The notes beneath the pieces were generated by a model. That model did not search any database, was not told the origin of the DNA, and worked only from the letters and a program-made list of their open reading frames with translations. A DNA stretch of 6,811 nt, from contig JAATFY010000127.1 in the NCBI GenBank assembly GCA_015654915.1, positions 1 through 6,811 on the forward strand, read 5' to 3'. Source of the DNA: Rhodospirillales bacterium. GTDB lineage: Bacteria > Pseudomonadota > Alphaproteobacteria > UBA9219. Each line of letters starts with the position of its first letter. Position 1 is the stretch's first letter. The position numbers were made by a program, and so were the translations under genes. Shown piece after piece: positions 1-6,219 of the stretch.

Positions 1-44
1 ATACTTATCGGTGCGGGTCAAGATCGGGGCGTCATTTCATTCGA

Positions 45-51
45 GAGGGAG
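45..51 (+). promoter_or_regulatory. Ribosome binding site for the 241-aa gene
   Basis: GAGGGAG lies 6 nt before the ATG at 58. A second in-frame ATG at 64 is also possible, but the spacing favours the first. Bases 1-44 hold no gene I can support. Confidence 0.6.
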
Positions 52-57
52 CGTCAT

Positions 58-783
58 ATGTCAATGTTTCAGGATATTATATTGGTTGATAATAACGACA
101 GGGCCCACCCCTTTATCCCGGATCACAGACGCGTCTGGCACGATGCAGCGGTGGCGGCCATGCGGAGGGCCGAAGGCCATTTCGTTCTGAGCCTCGATGT
201 GTTTCGTGCCCTTGGGGATAGGGCCCGCGCTGAAGTGACGCCGGACGGTCGGAACGACTCCAAACATCTCGATATCAGGCAACAGCTCCGTCTGCCGTAT
301 CCCGTTTGCTGGTTTGAGATCAAAAACGATCGGGTAGAGACGCTTGATTACACAAAACTGGGGTTTGTGGCGGAGCAAACCGGCAATCCGTGGTCTTTAA
401 AGCTCTACACTTTTGAGCACAAGCGCGAAGCGCCATATCCGCACGCAGTCAGCATACAGATGACATTAAAAACGAAGGAACCGGCGACAAGCGGCGTGCT
501 CGCCGTGGAAAGGGCGTCGTGGCTGCAGACCGAGGACGACAGCACAGGATTAAACAACTTTGACCTGATGAGCACATTGATTGTCTTCATGAACCGAAAG
601 CTGGGCCCCCTCACTTTCCAGTATGTGGGACCGACAGGATTACCGGACGCAGGGACCACTCCGGAAACCGATTTGGTGAAAGTCGTTGGCGGCGATCATG
701 GCCGAAAACGGCCGTTTTACCGGATCGGATACGCCCCCGGACAAACCTTGAAAGTCATAGAGGCGGGGCGGCCTCAACCATAA
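58..783 (+). CDS. Hypothetical protein, 241 aa
   Basis: I do not recognise this protein. The reading frame is open for 241 codons, begins at an ATG with a good purine-rich ribosome binding site, and ends 41 bp before the next gene on the same strand, so the two are probably co-transcribed. The product looks soluble: there is no signal peptide and no hydrophobic stretch long enough for a membrane helix. It is rich in charged and aromatic residues, with a segment around residues 80-125 (PYPVCWFEIKND, then WSLKLYTFEH) that looks like beta strands. The C-terminal third is Gly/Pro-rich and basic (GGDHGRKRPFYRIGY). Base composition is similar to the dehydratase downstream. No catalytic motif is evident, and its pairing with a PLP enzyme does not by itself assign a role. 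Confidence 0.75.
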   Translation: MSMFQDIILVDNNDRAHPFIPDHRRVWHDAAVAAMRRAEGHFVLSLDVFRALGDRARAEVTPDGRNDSKHLDIRQQLRLPYPVCWFEIKNDRVETLDYTKLGFVAEQTGNPWSLKLYTFEHKREAPYPHAVSIQMTLKTKEPATSGVLAVERASWLQTEDDSTGLNNFDLMSTLIVFMNRKLGPLTFQYVGPTGLPDAGTTPETDLVKVVGGDHGRKRPFYRIGYAPGQTLKVIEAGRPQP

Positions 784-811
784 ATACTGAGTTCAATATT
801 TAACCAACCCC

Positions 812-818
812 AAAGGAG
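812..818 (+). promoter_or_regulatory. Ribosome binding site for the dehydratase gene
   Basis: AAAGGAG lies 6 nt upstream of the ATG at 825, a strong site that fixes the start. It sits in the 41-bp gap after the upstream stop codon; no terminator hairpin is visible in that gap. Confidence 0.7.
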
Positions 819-824
819 TAAATC

Positions 825-1874
825 ATGTCCATTATCCGCCGTAACGAAATCGAAGCCGTTCTTCCCGTCTCGCTGCAAAATGTCCAGAACGCCGCCGCGC
901 GGATTTGCGGCTATGTTCGCCAGACACCGCTTCTGGAATCCTCGCTTCTCAACGAAGTTCTGGGTTTCCGTTTGCTGGTAAAGGCAGAGTGTTTACAAGT
1001 GACCGGCTCCTTCAAGGCGCGCGGCGGCTTCAACCAGCTTTTGCAACTGGACGAGGAAACAAAACGTCAAGGTATTATTGCCTGGTCGTCCGGCAATCAC
1101 GCGCAGGGCGTCGCCTATGCGGCGCAGAAGCTTGGCATCAAGGCGACCATCCTGATGCCGCATGATGCCCCGCAACTGAAAATGGAAAACACCCGCCGTT
1201 ACGGAGCGGAGATCGTCACCTATAACCGCGATACCGAAGACCGTAATGAAGTCGGCAATCGCCTGACCGCCGAGCGCGGCCTGCATCTGATCCATTCCTA
1301 TGATGCCGAACGTACGATTGCGGGGCAGGGCACGGTGGGGTTGGAGATTTACAACCAGACCTGCGAACAGGGCATTTCGCCCGATGCGCTTATCGTCAAT
1401 TGTTGCGGTGGCGGCTTATCGTCCGGTATCGCCGTGACATGCGGTCTGTATGAAAAACCGCCGATGCTCTATACTTCCGAGCCGCAATTCTTCGACGATG
1501 CGCGGCGCTCACTGGCCAGCGGTACCATGATGAAAAACGACCGCGTGAGCGGCTCAATCTGCGACGCTCTACTCATGCCAAATATGGGCATCAAGCCCTT
1601 GCAGATACTCCTGCATCACGGTGCGCAGGGGCTGACGGCATCCGACGATGACGCGCAGGCCGCCATGCATGTAGCTCTCGAATATTTCAAACTGGTGCTG
1701 GAGCCGGGCGGCGCGGTGTCGTTGGCCGCCGCGTTTCTGAACCGCCAACAATTTCAGGGCAAGACCGTGGTGGCGGTGGCGTCCGGCGGCAATGTCGATC
1801 CCGATGCTTATATCGATATGCTGCGCCGCGGCCGTGTTCATCGCGCGAAATTGCTGCCGCAACTTGGTCGCTGA
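825..1874 (+). CDS. PLP-dependent threonine/serine dehydratase family protein
   Basis: This is a fold-type II PLP enzyme of the threonine/serine ammonia-lyase and serine racemase group, which typically deaminates L-threonine or L-serine to a 2-oxo acid and ammonia in the cytoplasm. The motifs appear in the expected order: GSFKARGG at 61-68 with the Schiff-base lysine at K64, the substrate loop SSGNHAQG at 88-95, the phosphate-binding GGGLSSG at 195-201, and SGGNVD at 320-325 near the C-terminus. At 349 aa there is no room for the ACT regulatory domain of biosynthetic IlvA, so a catabolic dehydratase, serine racemase or hydroxyaspartate dehydratase is more likely; substrate specificity cannot be read from the sequence. 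The start is set by AAAGGAG at 812. The stop codon lies at the edge of repeat copy A, and the gene converges on the LysR gene. Confidence 0.9.
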   Translation: MSIIRRNEIEAVLPVSLQNVQNAAARICGYVRQTPLLESSLLNEVLGFRLLVKAECLQVTGSFKARGGFNQLLQLDEETKRQGIIAWSSGNHAQGVAYAAQKLGIKATILMPHDAPQLKMENTRRYGAEIVTYNRDTEDRNEVGNRLTAERGLHLIHSYDAERTIAGQGTVGLEIYNQTCEQGISPDALIVNCCGGGLSSGIAVTCGLYEKPPMLYTSEPQFFDDARRSLASGTMMKNDRVSGSICDALLMPNMGIKPLQILLHHGAQGLTASDDDAQAAMHVALEYFKLVLEPGGAVSLAAAFLNRQQFQGKTVVAVASGGNVDPDAYIDMLRRGRVHRAKLLPQLGR

Positions 1875-1924
1875 AGCCGGTCCGGATACGCTCCACCCGT
1901 TGCTTCACTGTGGGCATAAAGCGG
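1871..1924 (-). repeat. Repeat copy A: detached nitronate monooxygenase C-terminal tail
   Basis: Read on the - strand this encodes FMPTVKQRVERIRTGF, which matches 13 of 16 residues of the last residues of the nitronate monooxygenase at 3944. By hand alignment about 37 of 51 bases match copy C, and most differences fall at third codon positions, so it diverged while it was still coding. It now has no gene body: the frame meets a stop just upstream of F, and the original TTT-TAG ending has become TTC-AGC. It fills the whole gap between the convergent dehydratase and LysR stop codons. Confidence 0.75.
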
Positions 1925-2804
1925 TGAAATTACGCACGAGCGTCGATGGACCATTCTTGCGATAGGCAAGGCAAAGCGGCATAAGCCGGGCTTTTTGCGG
2001 CAGGAAAGAGACGGGACGGAAAACAGTTCCGGCGGGCCGGATGCGACCCAGAAACTCCGGCACGAAAGTTACACCCTGTCCGGCCGCGACAATATTCATG
2101 ACGAAGGGCATCTGGATAATGTCGGTTCGCGTCGCGATAGCGAAACCTTTGGCATTACATGCGGCAAGCAGGATGTCGTGGAAATCCGTCCGTGTTTGCC
2201 ACGGCATAAGAAAGACAAGTTCTCCTTTTAAGTCCTCCGCAACCAGGCGCGGTTTGCGCGCCAGCGCATGTGTTTGCGGAACGACCAACTGGATTTCGTC
2301 ATTATCAAGCGGCGCAAATTCTATATCCAGCGGCGTATCGTCATGTGTCGGCCACAGAAAACAGATATCGAGCGCATCCCGCGCGAGGGCATCGAGTTGC
2401 CGCGCGCCGGTGTCCTGCTGCAATTCGAGCCTGACATTGGGATAACGCCTAATGAAGCGCCGGAAGATTTCAGAGGGAACCGGGTGAAAGGGCGCGGAGT
2501 AATTGAGGCCGATGCGCAAGACGCCGGTTTGTCCGTCCGCCGCCGCGCGGGCGCGAACTGTTGCCTGCGCCATATCGGCCAGAATGGCCCGCGCGTCCGT
2601 CAGTAACTGTTGTCCGGCAGGCGTAAGCGCCACCTTGCGCTTGGTGCGCTCGAAAAGCTGAAAACCGAGTGTCTTTTCCAGTTCGGCGATCCGCTGGCTG
2701 AGCGGCGGCTGCGCCATGCGCAGACGTTCGGCCGCGCGACCGAAATGCAGTTCCTCGGCGACGGCGACAAAGTAACGCAACAGGCGGTGATCGAGGCTAT
2801 TCAT
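1905..2804 (-). CDS. LysR-family transcriptional regulator
   Basis: The 299-aa length and architecture are typical of LysR regulators. The N-terminal winged helix-turn-helix spans about residues 4-62: LRYFVAVAEELHFGRAAERL, then AQPPLSQRIAELE and LGFQLFERTKRKVALTPAG. This resembles the CatM/BenM-like subgroup. A linker follows, then a periplasmic-binding-like effector domain from about residue 92 to 295. It acts in the cytoplasm as a DNA-binding regulator with a small-molecule co-inducer that cannot be predicted here. There is no clear Shine-Dalgarno before the ATG at 2804, but the start agrees with the usual family N-terminus. Its stop codon lies inside repeat copy A, whose bases supply the last few residues (ALCPQ). 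It is divergent from the 127-aa gene and convergent with the dehydratase, so its target could be either neighbour or neither. Confidence 0.93.
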   Translation of the reverse strand: MNSLDHRLLRYFVAVAEELHFGRAAERLRMAQPPLSQRIAELEKTLGFQLFERTKRKVALTPAGQQLLTDARAILADMAQATVRARAAADGQTGVLRIGLNYSAPFHPVPSEIFRRFIRRYPNVRLELQQDTGARQLDALARDALDICFLWPTHDDTPLDIEFAPLDNDEIQLVVPQTHALARKPRLVAEDLKGELVFLMPWQTRTDFHDILLAACNAKGFAIATRTDIIQMPFVMNIVAAGQGVTFVPEFLGRIRPAGTVFRPVSFLPQKARLMPLCLAYRKNGPSTLVRNFTALCPQ

Positions 2805-2817
2805 ATCAAAACGATAT
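2803..2817. promoter_or_regulatory. Candidate LysR operator (T-N11-A palindrome)
   Basis: The sequence ATATC-AAAAC-GATAT is a perfect 5-bp inverted repeat around a 5-bp spacer and contains the T-N11-A core bound by LysR proteins (T at 2804, A at 2816). It overlaps the LysR start codon, a position suited to autorepression. The surroundings are very AT-rich, so chance occurrence is a real possibility. Confidence 0.35.
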
Positions 2818-2892
2818 CATATATATACTAATAATATATTTCTAATATGAATTACTTATCATGGATAATGGCTTTATTAGAGAGCAATTTTT
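2818..2892. promoter_or_regulatory. AT-rich divergent intergenic region
   Basis: This stretch separates the LysR gene from the 127-aa gene and is far more AT-rich than the flanking core genes, with runs such as ATATATACTAATAATATAT. It must carry the promoters for both directions if they are transcribed separately. Several TATAAT-like hexamers occur (for example GATAAT near 2864), but none is paired with a convincing -35 element, so no exact promoter is called. Confidence 0.4.
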
Positions 2893-2900
2893 TAAGGAGG
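2893..2900 (+). promoter_or_regulatory. Strong ribosome binding site deciding the start of the 127-aa gene
   Basis: TAAGGAGG is a near-perfect anti-16S match, 5 nt before the ATG at 2906. It rules against the upstream in-frame ATG at 2861, which has no such site. Confidence 0.8.
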
Positions 2901-2905
2901 ATATT

Positions 2906-3289
2906 ATGTCTGATTATGTTGATATGTCTGATTATCTTACCGCAGTGCACCATCGTCGCGTGAACCTAGTAATTGCGATGCTCAGTACATGCGCCGCTGT
3001 TTTATTTGGTGCTCTGTCGGTCGCTGGGTTACTCGAAATACGAGATTCGCGGAATACGATAGAAAGTCTACAAAACAAGATCAATAATCATGTCATGAAG
3101 TTTGGTGATGGCACAATCACCTGCGATTTCGGCATGAGTAAAAATATAACCATAGCTTACGATAAAGATGCGGTTCGCCGTAATGTCTACACAACGGTTT
3201 TTTATAACCCAAAGAAACTTGACGAGCCGTTGCGAAATATGATGACGGAGGGATTGAGTAACGGTGATTGCGTGGCGAAGCTGGGCTAA
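2906..3289 (+). CDS. Hypothetical single-pass membrane protein, 127 aa
   Basis: I do not recognise a family. The start at 2906 is chosen because TAAGGAGG lies just upstream; an ATG at 2861 would add 15 residues without a binding site. The N-terminus carries a short duplication, MSDY-VD-MSDY. Basic residues HHRR at 15-18 precede one hydrophobic segment at about 19-43, which predicts N-in, C-out topology. A polar, possibly coiled-coil stretch follows (about 44-62), then an extracytoplasmic domain with two cysteines (C73 and C122) that could form a disulfide. The gene is AT-rich compared with the dehydratase and nitronate monooxygenase, which suggests horizontal acquisition. Its TAA stop lies at the first bases of repeat copy B. 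It could be a cell-surface or element-borne accessory protein; no function is assigned. Confidence 0.7.
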   Translation: MSDYVDMSDYLTAVHHRRVNLVIAMLSTCAAVLFGALSVAGLLEIRDSRNTIESLQNKINNHVMKFGDGTITCDFGMSKNITIAYDKDAVRRNVYTTVFYNPKKLDEPLRNMMTEGLSNGDCVAKLG

Positions 3290-3339
3290 AACCCCGTCTG
3301 TATCCCTCAACCGGTTGCCTGACCGTCGGCGCGAAGTCG
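3287..3339 (-). repeat. Repeat copy B: decayed nitronate monooxygenase C-terminal tail
   Basis: About 44 of 54 aligned positions match copy C (hand count, including one gap). Read on the - strand it gives FAPTVRQPVE and then shifts frame; restoring one base, equivalent to the G in copy C near 3964, gives VERIQTGF-stop, identical to the genuine tail. The single-base loss shows the copy is no longer under coding constraint. It occupies most of the gap between the 127-aa and 190-aa genes and supplies the stop codon of the former. Confidence 0.75.
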
Positions 3340-3362
3340 ATGACACAAACAAAAATTTATTT

Positions 3363-3369
3363 CGGAGAA
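3363..3369 (+). promoter_or_regulatory. Ribosome binding site for the 190-aa gene
   Basis: CGGAGAA lies 5 nt before the ATG at 3375. It favours this start over longer in-frame readings that would run back through repeat copy B. Only about 35 bp separate copy B from this ATG, so there is little room for a separate promoter. Confidence 0.6.
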
Positions 3370-3374
3370 ACAAG

Positions 3375-3947
3375 ATGGGTTATCGAAGAAAACTTGAAGA
3401 ATTGGGAAGAGAAACAAGAACCGATATTTATGGCAATATTCACGCTGCCGCCAAAATATTTGTATCTGCGAAGATAGATCAGCCGGGGCAGCTTTTGAGA
3501 TTTGCAGAGGCGGCCATAGAAGTGGCATATAGGCTTAGAGAATTTGAGCCGCTTCTGGGTGATACTCAGGAGATCATGATGCTAAGTCAGGCGATAGCTT
3601 CTTGTTTTTACTGGGGGATCGATGTTACGGGGCCCAGACAAGGACGAGGGGTCGTTACTCGCGCGCCGGAATCTGAATCTGATATGGACGTACCGGGGTT
3701 ACCGGAATGCCTTCCCATCGGCCAAGAGGGCAAAATCTATCGCATTAATGCCCCTAAAAAGATTTTGGCGGGGATGGATAAATTAATATTGAAGGGCGAG
3801 AGCGATTTTCCCGGCAATTACGTTCTGGCGCTTTGTAGGATTGCTGATCCCCTTTTCAGACCGGGAGAGAACCAAGGAGAAAGCGTCAGGAAAAAAATCA
3901 GAGCCCTGTACGCTTTCCACAAATTGGAAGTGCCTAAAACGCTCTAA
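3375..3947 (+). CDS. Hypothetical protein, 190 aa
   Basis: I do not recognise this protein. The start at 3375 is supported by CGGAGAA just upstream; the open frame extends back to 3264 but that part crosses repeat copy B and the end of the previous gene. The product looks soluble and mixed charged. The first 80 residues are probably helical (a basic N-terminus, then LLRFAEAAIEVAYRLREFEP and an SQAIASCFYWG segment). An acidic, Pro-rich linker around 96-115 (ESESDMDVPGLPECLP) leads to a C-terminal half with KIYRINAPKKIL and a basic helix at the end (VRKKIRALYAFHKLE). Codon and base use are more AT-rich than the flanking enzymes. Its stop codon is in repeat copy C, overlapping the last 4 bases of the convergent nitronate monooxygenase gene. 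It may share a transcript with the 127-aa gene 85 bp upstream. Confidence 0.65.
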   Translation: MGYRRKLEELGRETRTDIYGNIHAAAKIFVSAKIDQPGQLLRFAEAAIEVAYRLREFEPLLGDTQEIMMLSQAIASCFYWGIDVTGPRQGRGVVTRAPESESDMDVPGLPECLPIGQEGKIYRINAPKKILAGMDKLILKGESDFPGNYVLALCRIADPLFRPGENQGESVRKKIRALYAFHKLEVPKTL

Positions 3948-5341
3948 AATCCAGTCTGAATCCGCTCGACCAGTTGCTTGACCGTCGGTACGAAGCCGTT
4001 GGCGTACCATGGGTCGGAGGCGAAGCGGTAGGCGTTATGGCCTGCGAACATCAGCTGGCTTTCGACGTCGCCGTCATGGCTGATATTTTGCAGCGTCTTC
4101 TGGATGCAGAAGGAACGCGGGTCGGGTTTGCGGCCCGTCGTGCCGGCCTCGTTCTGCGACCAGTTGGAGAACTGGCACGCCGACAGACAGCCCATGCAGG
4201 CAATCTGGTCGGCCAGAATCTGCTGCGCATGTTCGGGCGTTTCGAAAACCAGTGTGCTGTCGGGTGTGCGCATCGGCCGCGTAAAGCCTTCGGCAATCCA
4301 TCCTTTGGCGTGAACTATATCGCCGGGTGTCAGGTAAACCGGCTTGCCGACCGCGCCGATCTGGAAAGTTTCGGTATGTTCGCCGACGGGCTCCAGCGCA
4401 TAAGCGATTTGCCGTTCCGAACGTTCATGCAGTTCCTGCAAAAACGGATTGCGCACGGCGGAGGAATAAAACCCGGTCGGCGAGAATTTGTTCAGATAGA
4501 CGTCGCCTTCCTGAAGCGTAAGCAATCGTTTTTTCCACGCGTTCGAGATCGGACTTTCCTGTGTCAGCAAGGGGCGCGTGCCGAATTGAAAGGCAATCGG
4601 GCCAATCTCGGGATTATCGAGCCAGTGATCCCATTCCGAAACCCACCATACGCCGCCCGCCATGATGATCGGCACGTCGTCGAGGCCCCATTCGCGCATC
4701 ATCGCGCGCAAGGCGGCGACGCGGGGATAGGGATCTTCGGGGTTCTTTGGGTCTTCGCTGTTTGAAAGGCCGTTATGCCCGCCCGCGAGCCACGGGTCTT
4801 CGTATACGACGCCGCCCAGCCAGCCGCGGAATTTGTGATAGGCGCGCAGCCATAAAACGCGGAACGCGCGCGCGGACGAGACGATCGGGTAATAGTGAAT
4901 GTTATAATGCGCAGCGATCTCGGCGATCTTGTAAGGCATGCCCGCGCCGCAGGTCACGCCGTTAATGAGGCCTTTGGCGCTTTCGAGAATGCCTTGCAGG
5001 ATGCGTTCCGCCGCCGCCATCTCCCATAAAATGTTGATATGGATGCGACCGAGGCCATTCGAAATGTCATAGGCTTTCTGCGCCTGCGCGATACCGCCCT
5101 TGATAGCATAAGCAATCAGTTCTTCGTGCCGCTCGCGCCGCGTTTTGCCTTTATAGGTCTGGGGAATAAAATTGCCGTTGGCGTCATAGCTGTCGGCGTT
5201 GACGCCGGAAAATGTGCCGACGCCGCCGGCCGCCGCCCATGCGCCCGAGCTTTCGCCGTTGGACACGGAAATGCCTTTGCCGCCTTCGATCAGGGGCAGC
5301 ACTTCGCGACCGGAGATAAGCAGAGGTTTTAAAGCCTTCAC
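3944..5341 (-). CDS. Nitronate monooxygenase (2-nitropropane dioxygenase-like FMN enzyme)
   Basis: This is an FMN-dependent TIM-barrel enzyme of the nitronate monooxygenase/2-nitropropane dioxygenase family, which oxidises alkyl nitronates; some relatives are flavin oxidoreductases of unknown substrate. Numbering from the GTG at 5341 (465 aa), GAGMP at 132-136 and the catalytic-histidine motif GGHNG (H189) are followed by MAGGVW and FGTRPLLT-ES (from 253), which bind FMN phosphate in this family. At about 465 aa it is longer than the usual 320-360 aa enzymes. The extra C-terminal part holds CMGCLSAC (C382, C385, C389), a possible metal or Fe-S site. The start at 5341 is preferred because AAAGG lies 7 nt upstream; another GTG at 5359 adds 6 residues but lacks a binding site. 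The last 16 codons form repeat copy C. It lies downstream of the phosphodiesterase gene on the same strand, possibly in one transcript. Confidence 0.88.
   Translation of the reverse strand: MKALKPLLISGREVLPLIEGGKGISVSNGESSGAWAAAGGVGTFSGVNADSYDANGNFIPQTYKGKTRRERHEELIAYAIKGGIAQAQKAYDISNGLGRIHINILWEMAAAERILQGILESAKGLINGVTCGAGMPYKIAEIAAHYNIHYYPIVSSARAFRVLWLRAYHKFRGWLGGVVYEDPWLAGGHNGLSNSEDPKNPEDPYPRVAALRAMMREWGLDDVPIIMAGGVWWVSEWDHWLDNPEIGPIAFQFGTRPLLTQESPISNAWKKRLLTLQEGDVYLNKFSPTGFYSSAVRNPFLQELHERSERQIAYALEPVGEHTETFQIGAVGKPVYLTPGDIVHAKGWIAEGFTRPMRTPDSTLVFETPEHAQQILADQIACMGCLSACQFSNWSQNEAGTTGRKPDPRSFCIQKTLQNISHDGDVESQLMFAGHNAYRFASDPWYANGFVPTVKQLVERIQTGF
3945..3998 (-). repeat. Repeat copy C: the intact 3' end of the nitronate monooxygenase gene
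   Basis: This is the in-frame source version of the repeat, encoding FVPTVKQLVERIQTGF and the TAG stop. Its reverse complement, CTAAAA, gives the TAA stop of the convergent 190-aa gene. Similarity to copies A and B begins at about the F codon and ends near the stop; the rest of the gene is not repeated in the window. Confidence 0.75.
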
Positions 5342-5348
5342 GTGCTTT

Positions 5349-5353
5349 CCTTT
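5349..5353 (-). promoter_or_regulatory. Ribosome binding site deciding the nitronate monooxygenase start
   Basis: On the - strand AAAGG lies 7 nt before the GTG at 5341. The alternative GTG at 5359 is preceded by pyrimidine-rich sequence with no binding site. Confidence 0.5.
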
Positions 5354-5404
5354 ATTCACGGTAAAAAGGCACTATAGGGAGGAAATAGAGGCCGTTCCAG
5401 TTCT

Positions 5405-6151
5405 TTACAATGCCTTCGCGATTTCCTTGGGATTGTCGGAAAACACGGCTCTTACGCCCCAATGCAGTAATTCCTTGGCGCGGAGAGGGTCGTTAACGGT
5501 ATAGGCCAGCACCGGCACCTCCGCTTTGACGAACTGATGCATGCGCTCGGCACTGAGAACGTCCGCTTTCATGTGAATGCTGTCGGCATTTGCCTTGGAA
5601 AGGCGGTCGCGCCAATCATCGTGCCAGTCATCCAGCAAAAGGCCGCGCGGCCAGTCCGGGTGCAGGCGCGAGGCGATCACGAGGGCTTCGGTATCGAAAC
5701 TCGAGATCAAAGGCGGCGGATAATCATGCGGCCAGATTTTGGCAGCTTCGATCAGCGTCACCATTACGGTTGCCTGCGTGCGGCCCGGGCATGGCTTTAA
5801 TTCAAGATTGATCCGCATATTATTGTCGAGCGTGTAGCGCAACGCCTCGGCCAGCAGGGGGACGCGTTCCTCGGCGAACGACGGGTTGAACCAGCTTCCG
5901 GCGTCCAGTTTGCCCATCTCCGCCCAATGCATATCGGCGACCGGCCCTTTGCCGCTTGTCGTGCGGTCGAGCGTGTCGTCATGCATAAGGACCGGAACGC
6001 CGTCATGTGTCAGCTTGATGTCGGTTTCGATCCATAAAATGCCTTCTTCGCGCGCTTTTTTGAAAGCCGCCAGCGTATTTTCGGGCGCCTGACTGCGCAC
6101 GCCTCGGTGGGCGATAACAGGCGGAAGGAAAAGGAAATCGGCAGCGCTCAT
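5405..6151 (-). CDS. Glycerophosphodiester phosphodiesterase (GDPD)
   Basis: This enzyme hydrolyses glycerophosphodiesters to glycerol-3-phosphate and an alcohol, in phospholipid turnover and phosphate scavenging. The 248-aa length matches compact bacterial UgpQ-like enzymes. The family motifs are clear: AHRG at 14-17 (catalytic H15), PENT at 23-26, ETD at 42-44 and HDG at 49-51, MHDDTLDRTT with the second catalytic histidine at H57, and LELK at 116-119 with metal ligand E117. No signal peptide is present, so it is probably cytoplasmic. The ATG at 6151 lacks a strong Shine-Dalgarno but puts the first motif at the usual distance. It lies 68 bp after the HIG1-type gene and about 60 bp before the nitronate monooxygenase on the same strand. 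The name ugpQ would be reasonable, but there is no ugp transporter here to support it. Confidence 0.92.
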   Translation of the reverse strand: MSAADFLFLPPVIAHRGVRSQAPENTLAAFKKAREEGILWIETDIKLTHDGVPVLMHDDTLDRTTSGKGPVADMHWAEMGKLDAGSWFNPSFAEERVPLLAEALRYTLDNNMRINLELKPCPGRTQATVMVTLIEAAKIWPHDYPPPLISSFDTEALVIASRLHPDWPRGLLLDDWHDDWRDRLSKANADSIHMKADVLSAERMHQFVKAEVPVLAYTVNDPLRAKELLHWGVRAVFSDNPKEIAKAL

Positions 6152-6219
6152 GTTGCGATAATCGGGTTGTTCAACAGGAAGCGCAACTTAGGGCGCACGG
6201 AGCCCTTCCGCAAGGGGGC

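Noticed and set aside
1875..1904. A bidirectional terminator between the convergent dehydratase and LysR genes
   Set aside because: Only 30 bp separate the stop codons, and I see no GC-rich hairpin followed by a T run on either strand.
1687..1917. A - strand reading frame running through copy A into the dehydratase
   Set aside because: Its first 16 codons are the detached tail, but the rest is simply antisense to the dehydratase gene; I treat it as a repeat remnant rather than a gene.
2861..2905. Upstream start for the membrane protein
   Set aside because: The ATG at 2861 is in frame but lacks a ribosome binding site, and the strong TAAGGAGG lies between it and the ATG at 2906.
1871..3998. 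The three repeats as classical integron attC sites
   Set aside because: The gene-then-repeat layout and segment sizes resemble integron cassettes, but I find no GTTRRRY and RYYYAAC core sites and no long imperfect palindrome in the repeats; the shared sequence is explained by an enzyme C-terminus.
3974..4765. A 263-codon + strand open frame
   Set aside because: It lies antisense to the well-supported nitronate monooxygenase gene, has no recognisable domain, and is typical of shadow frames in GC-rich coding DNA.
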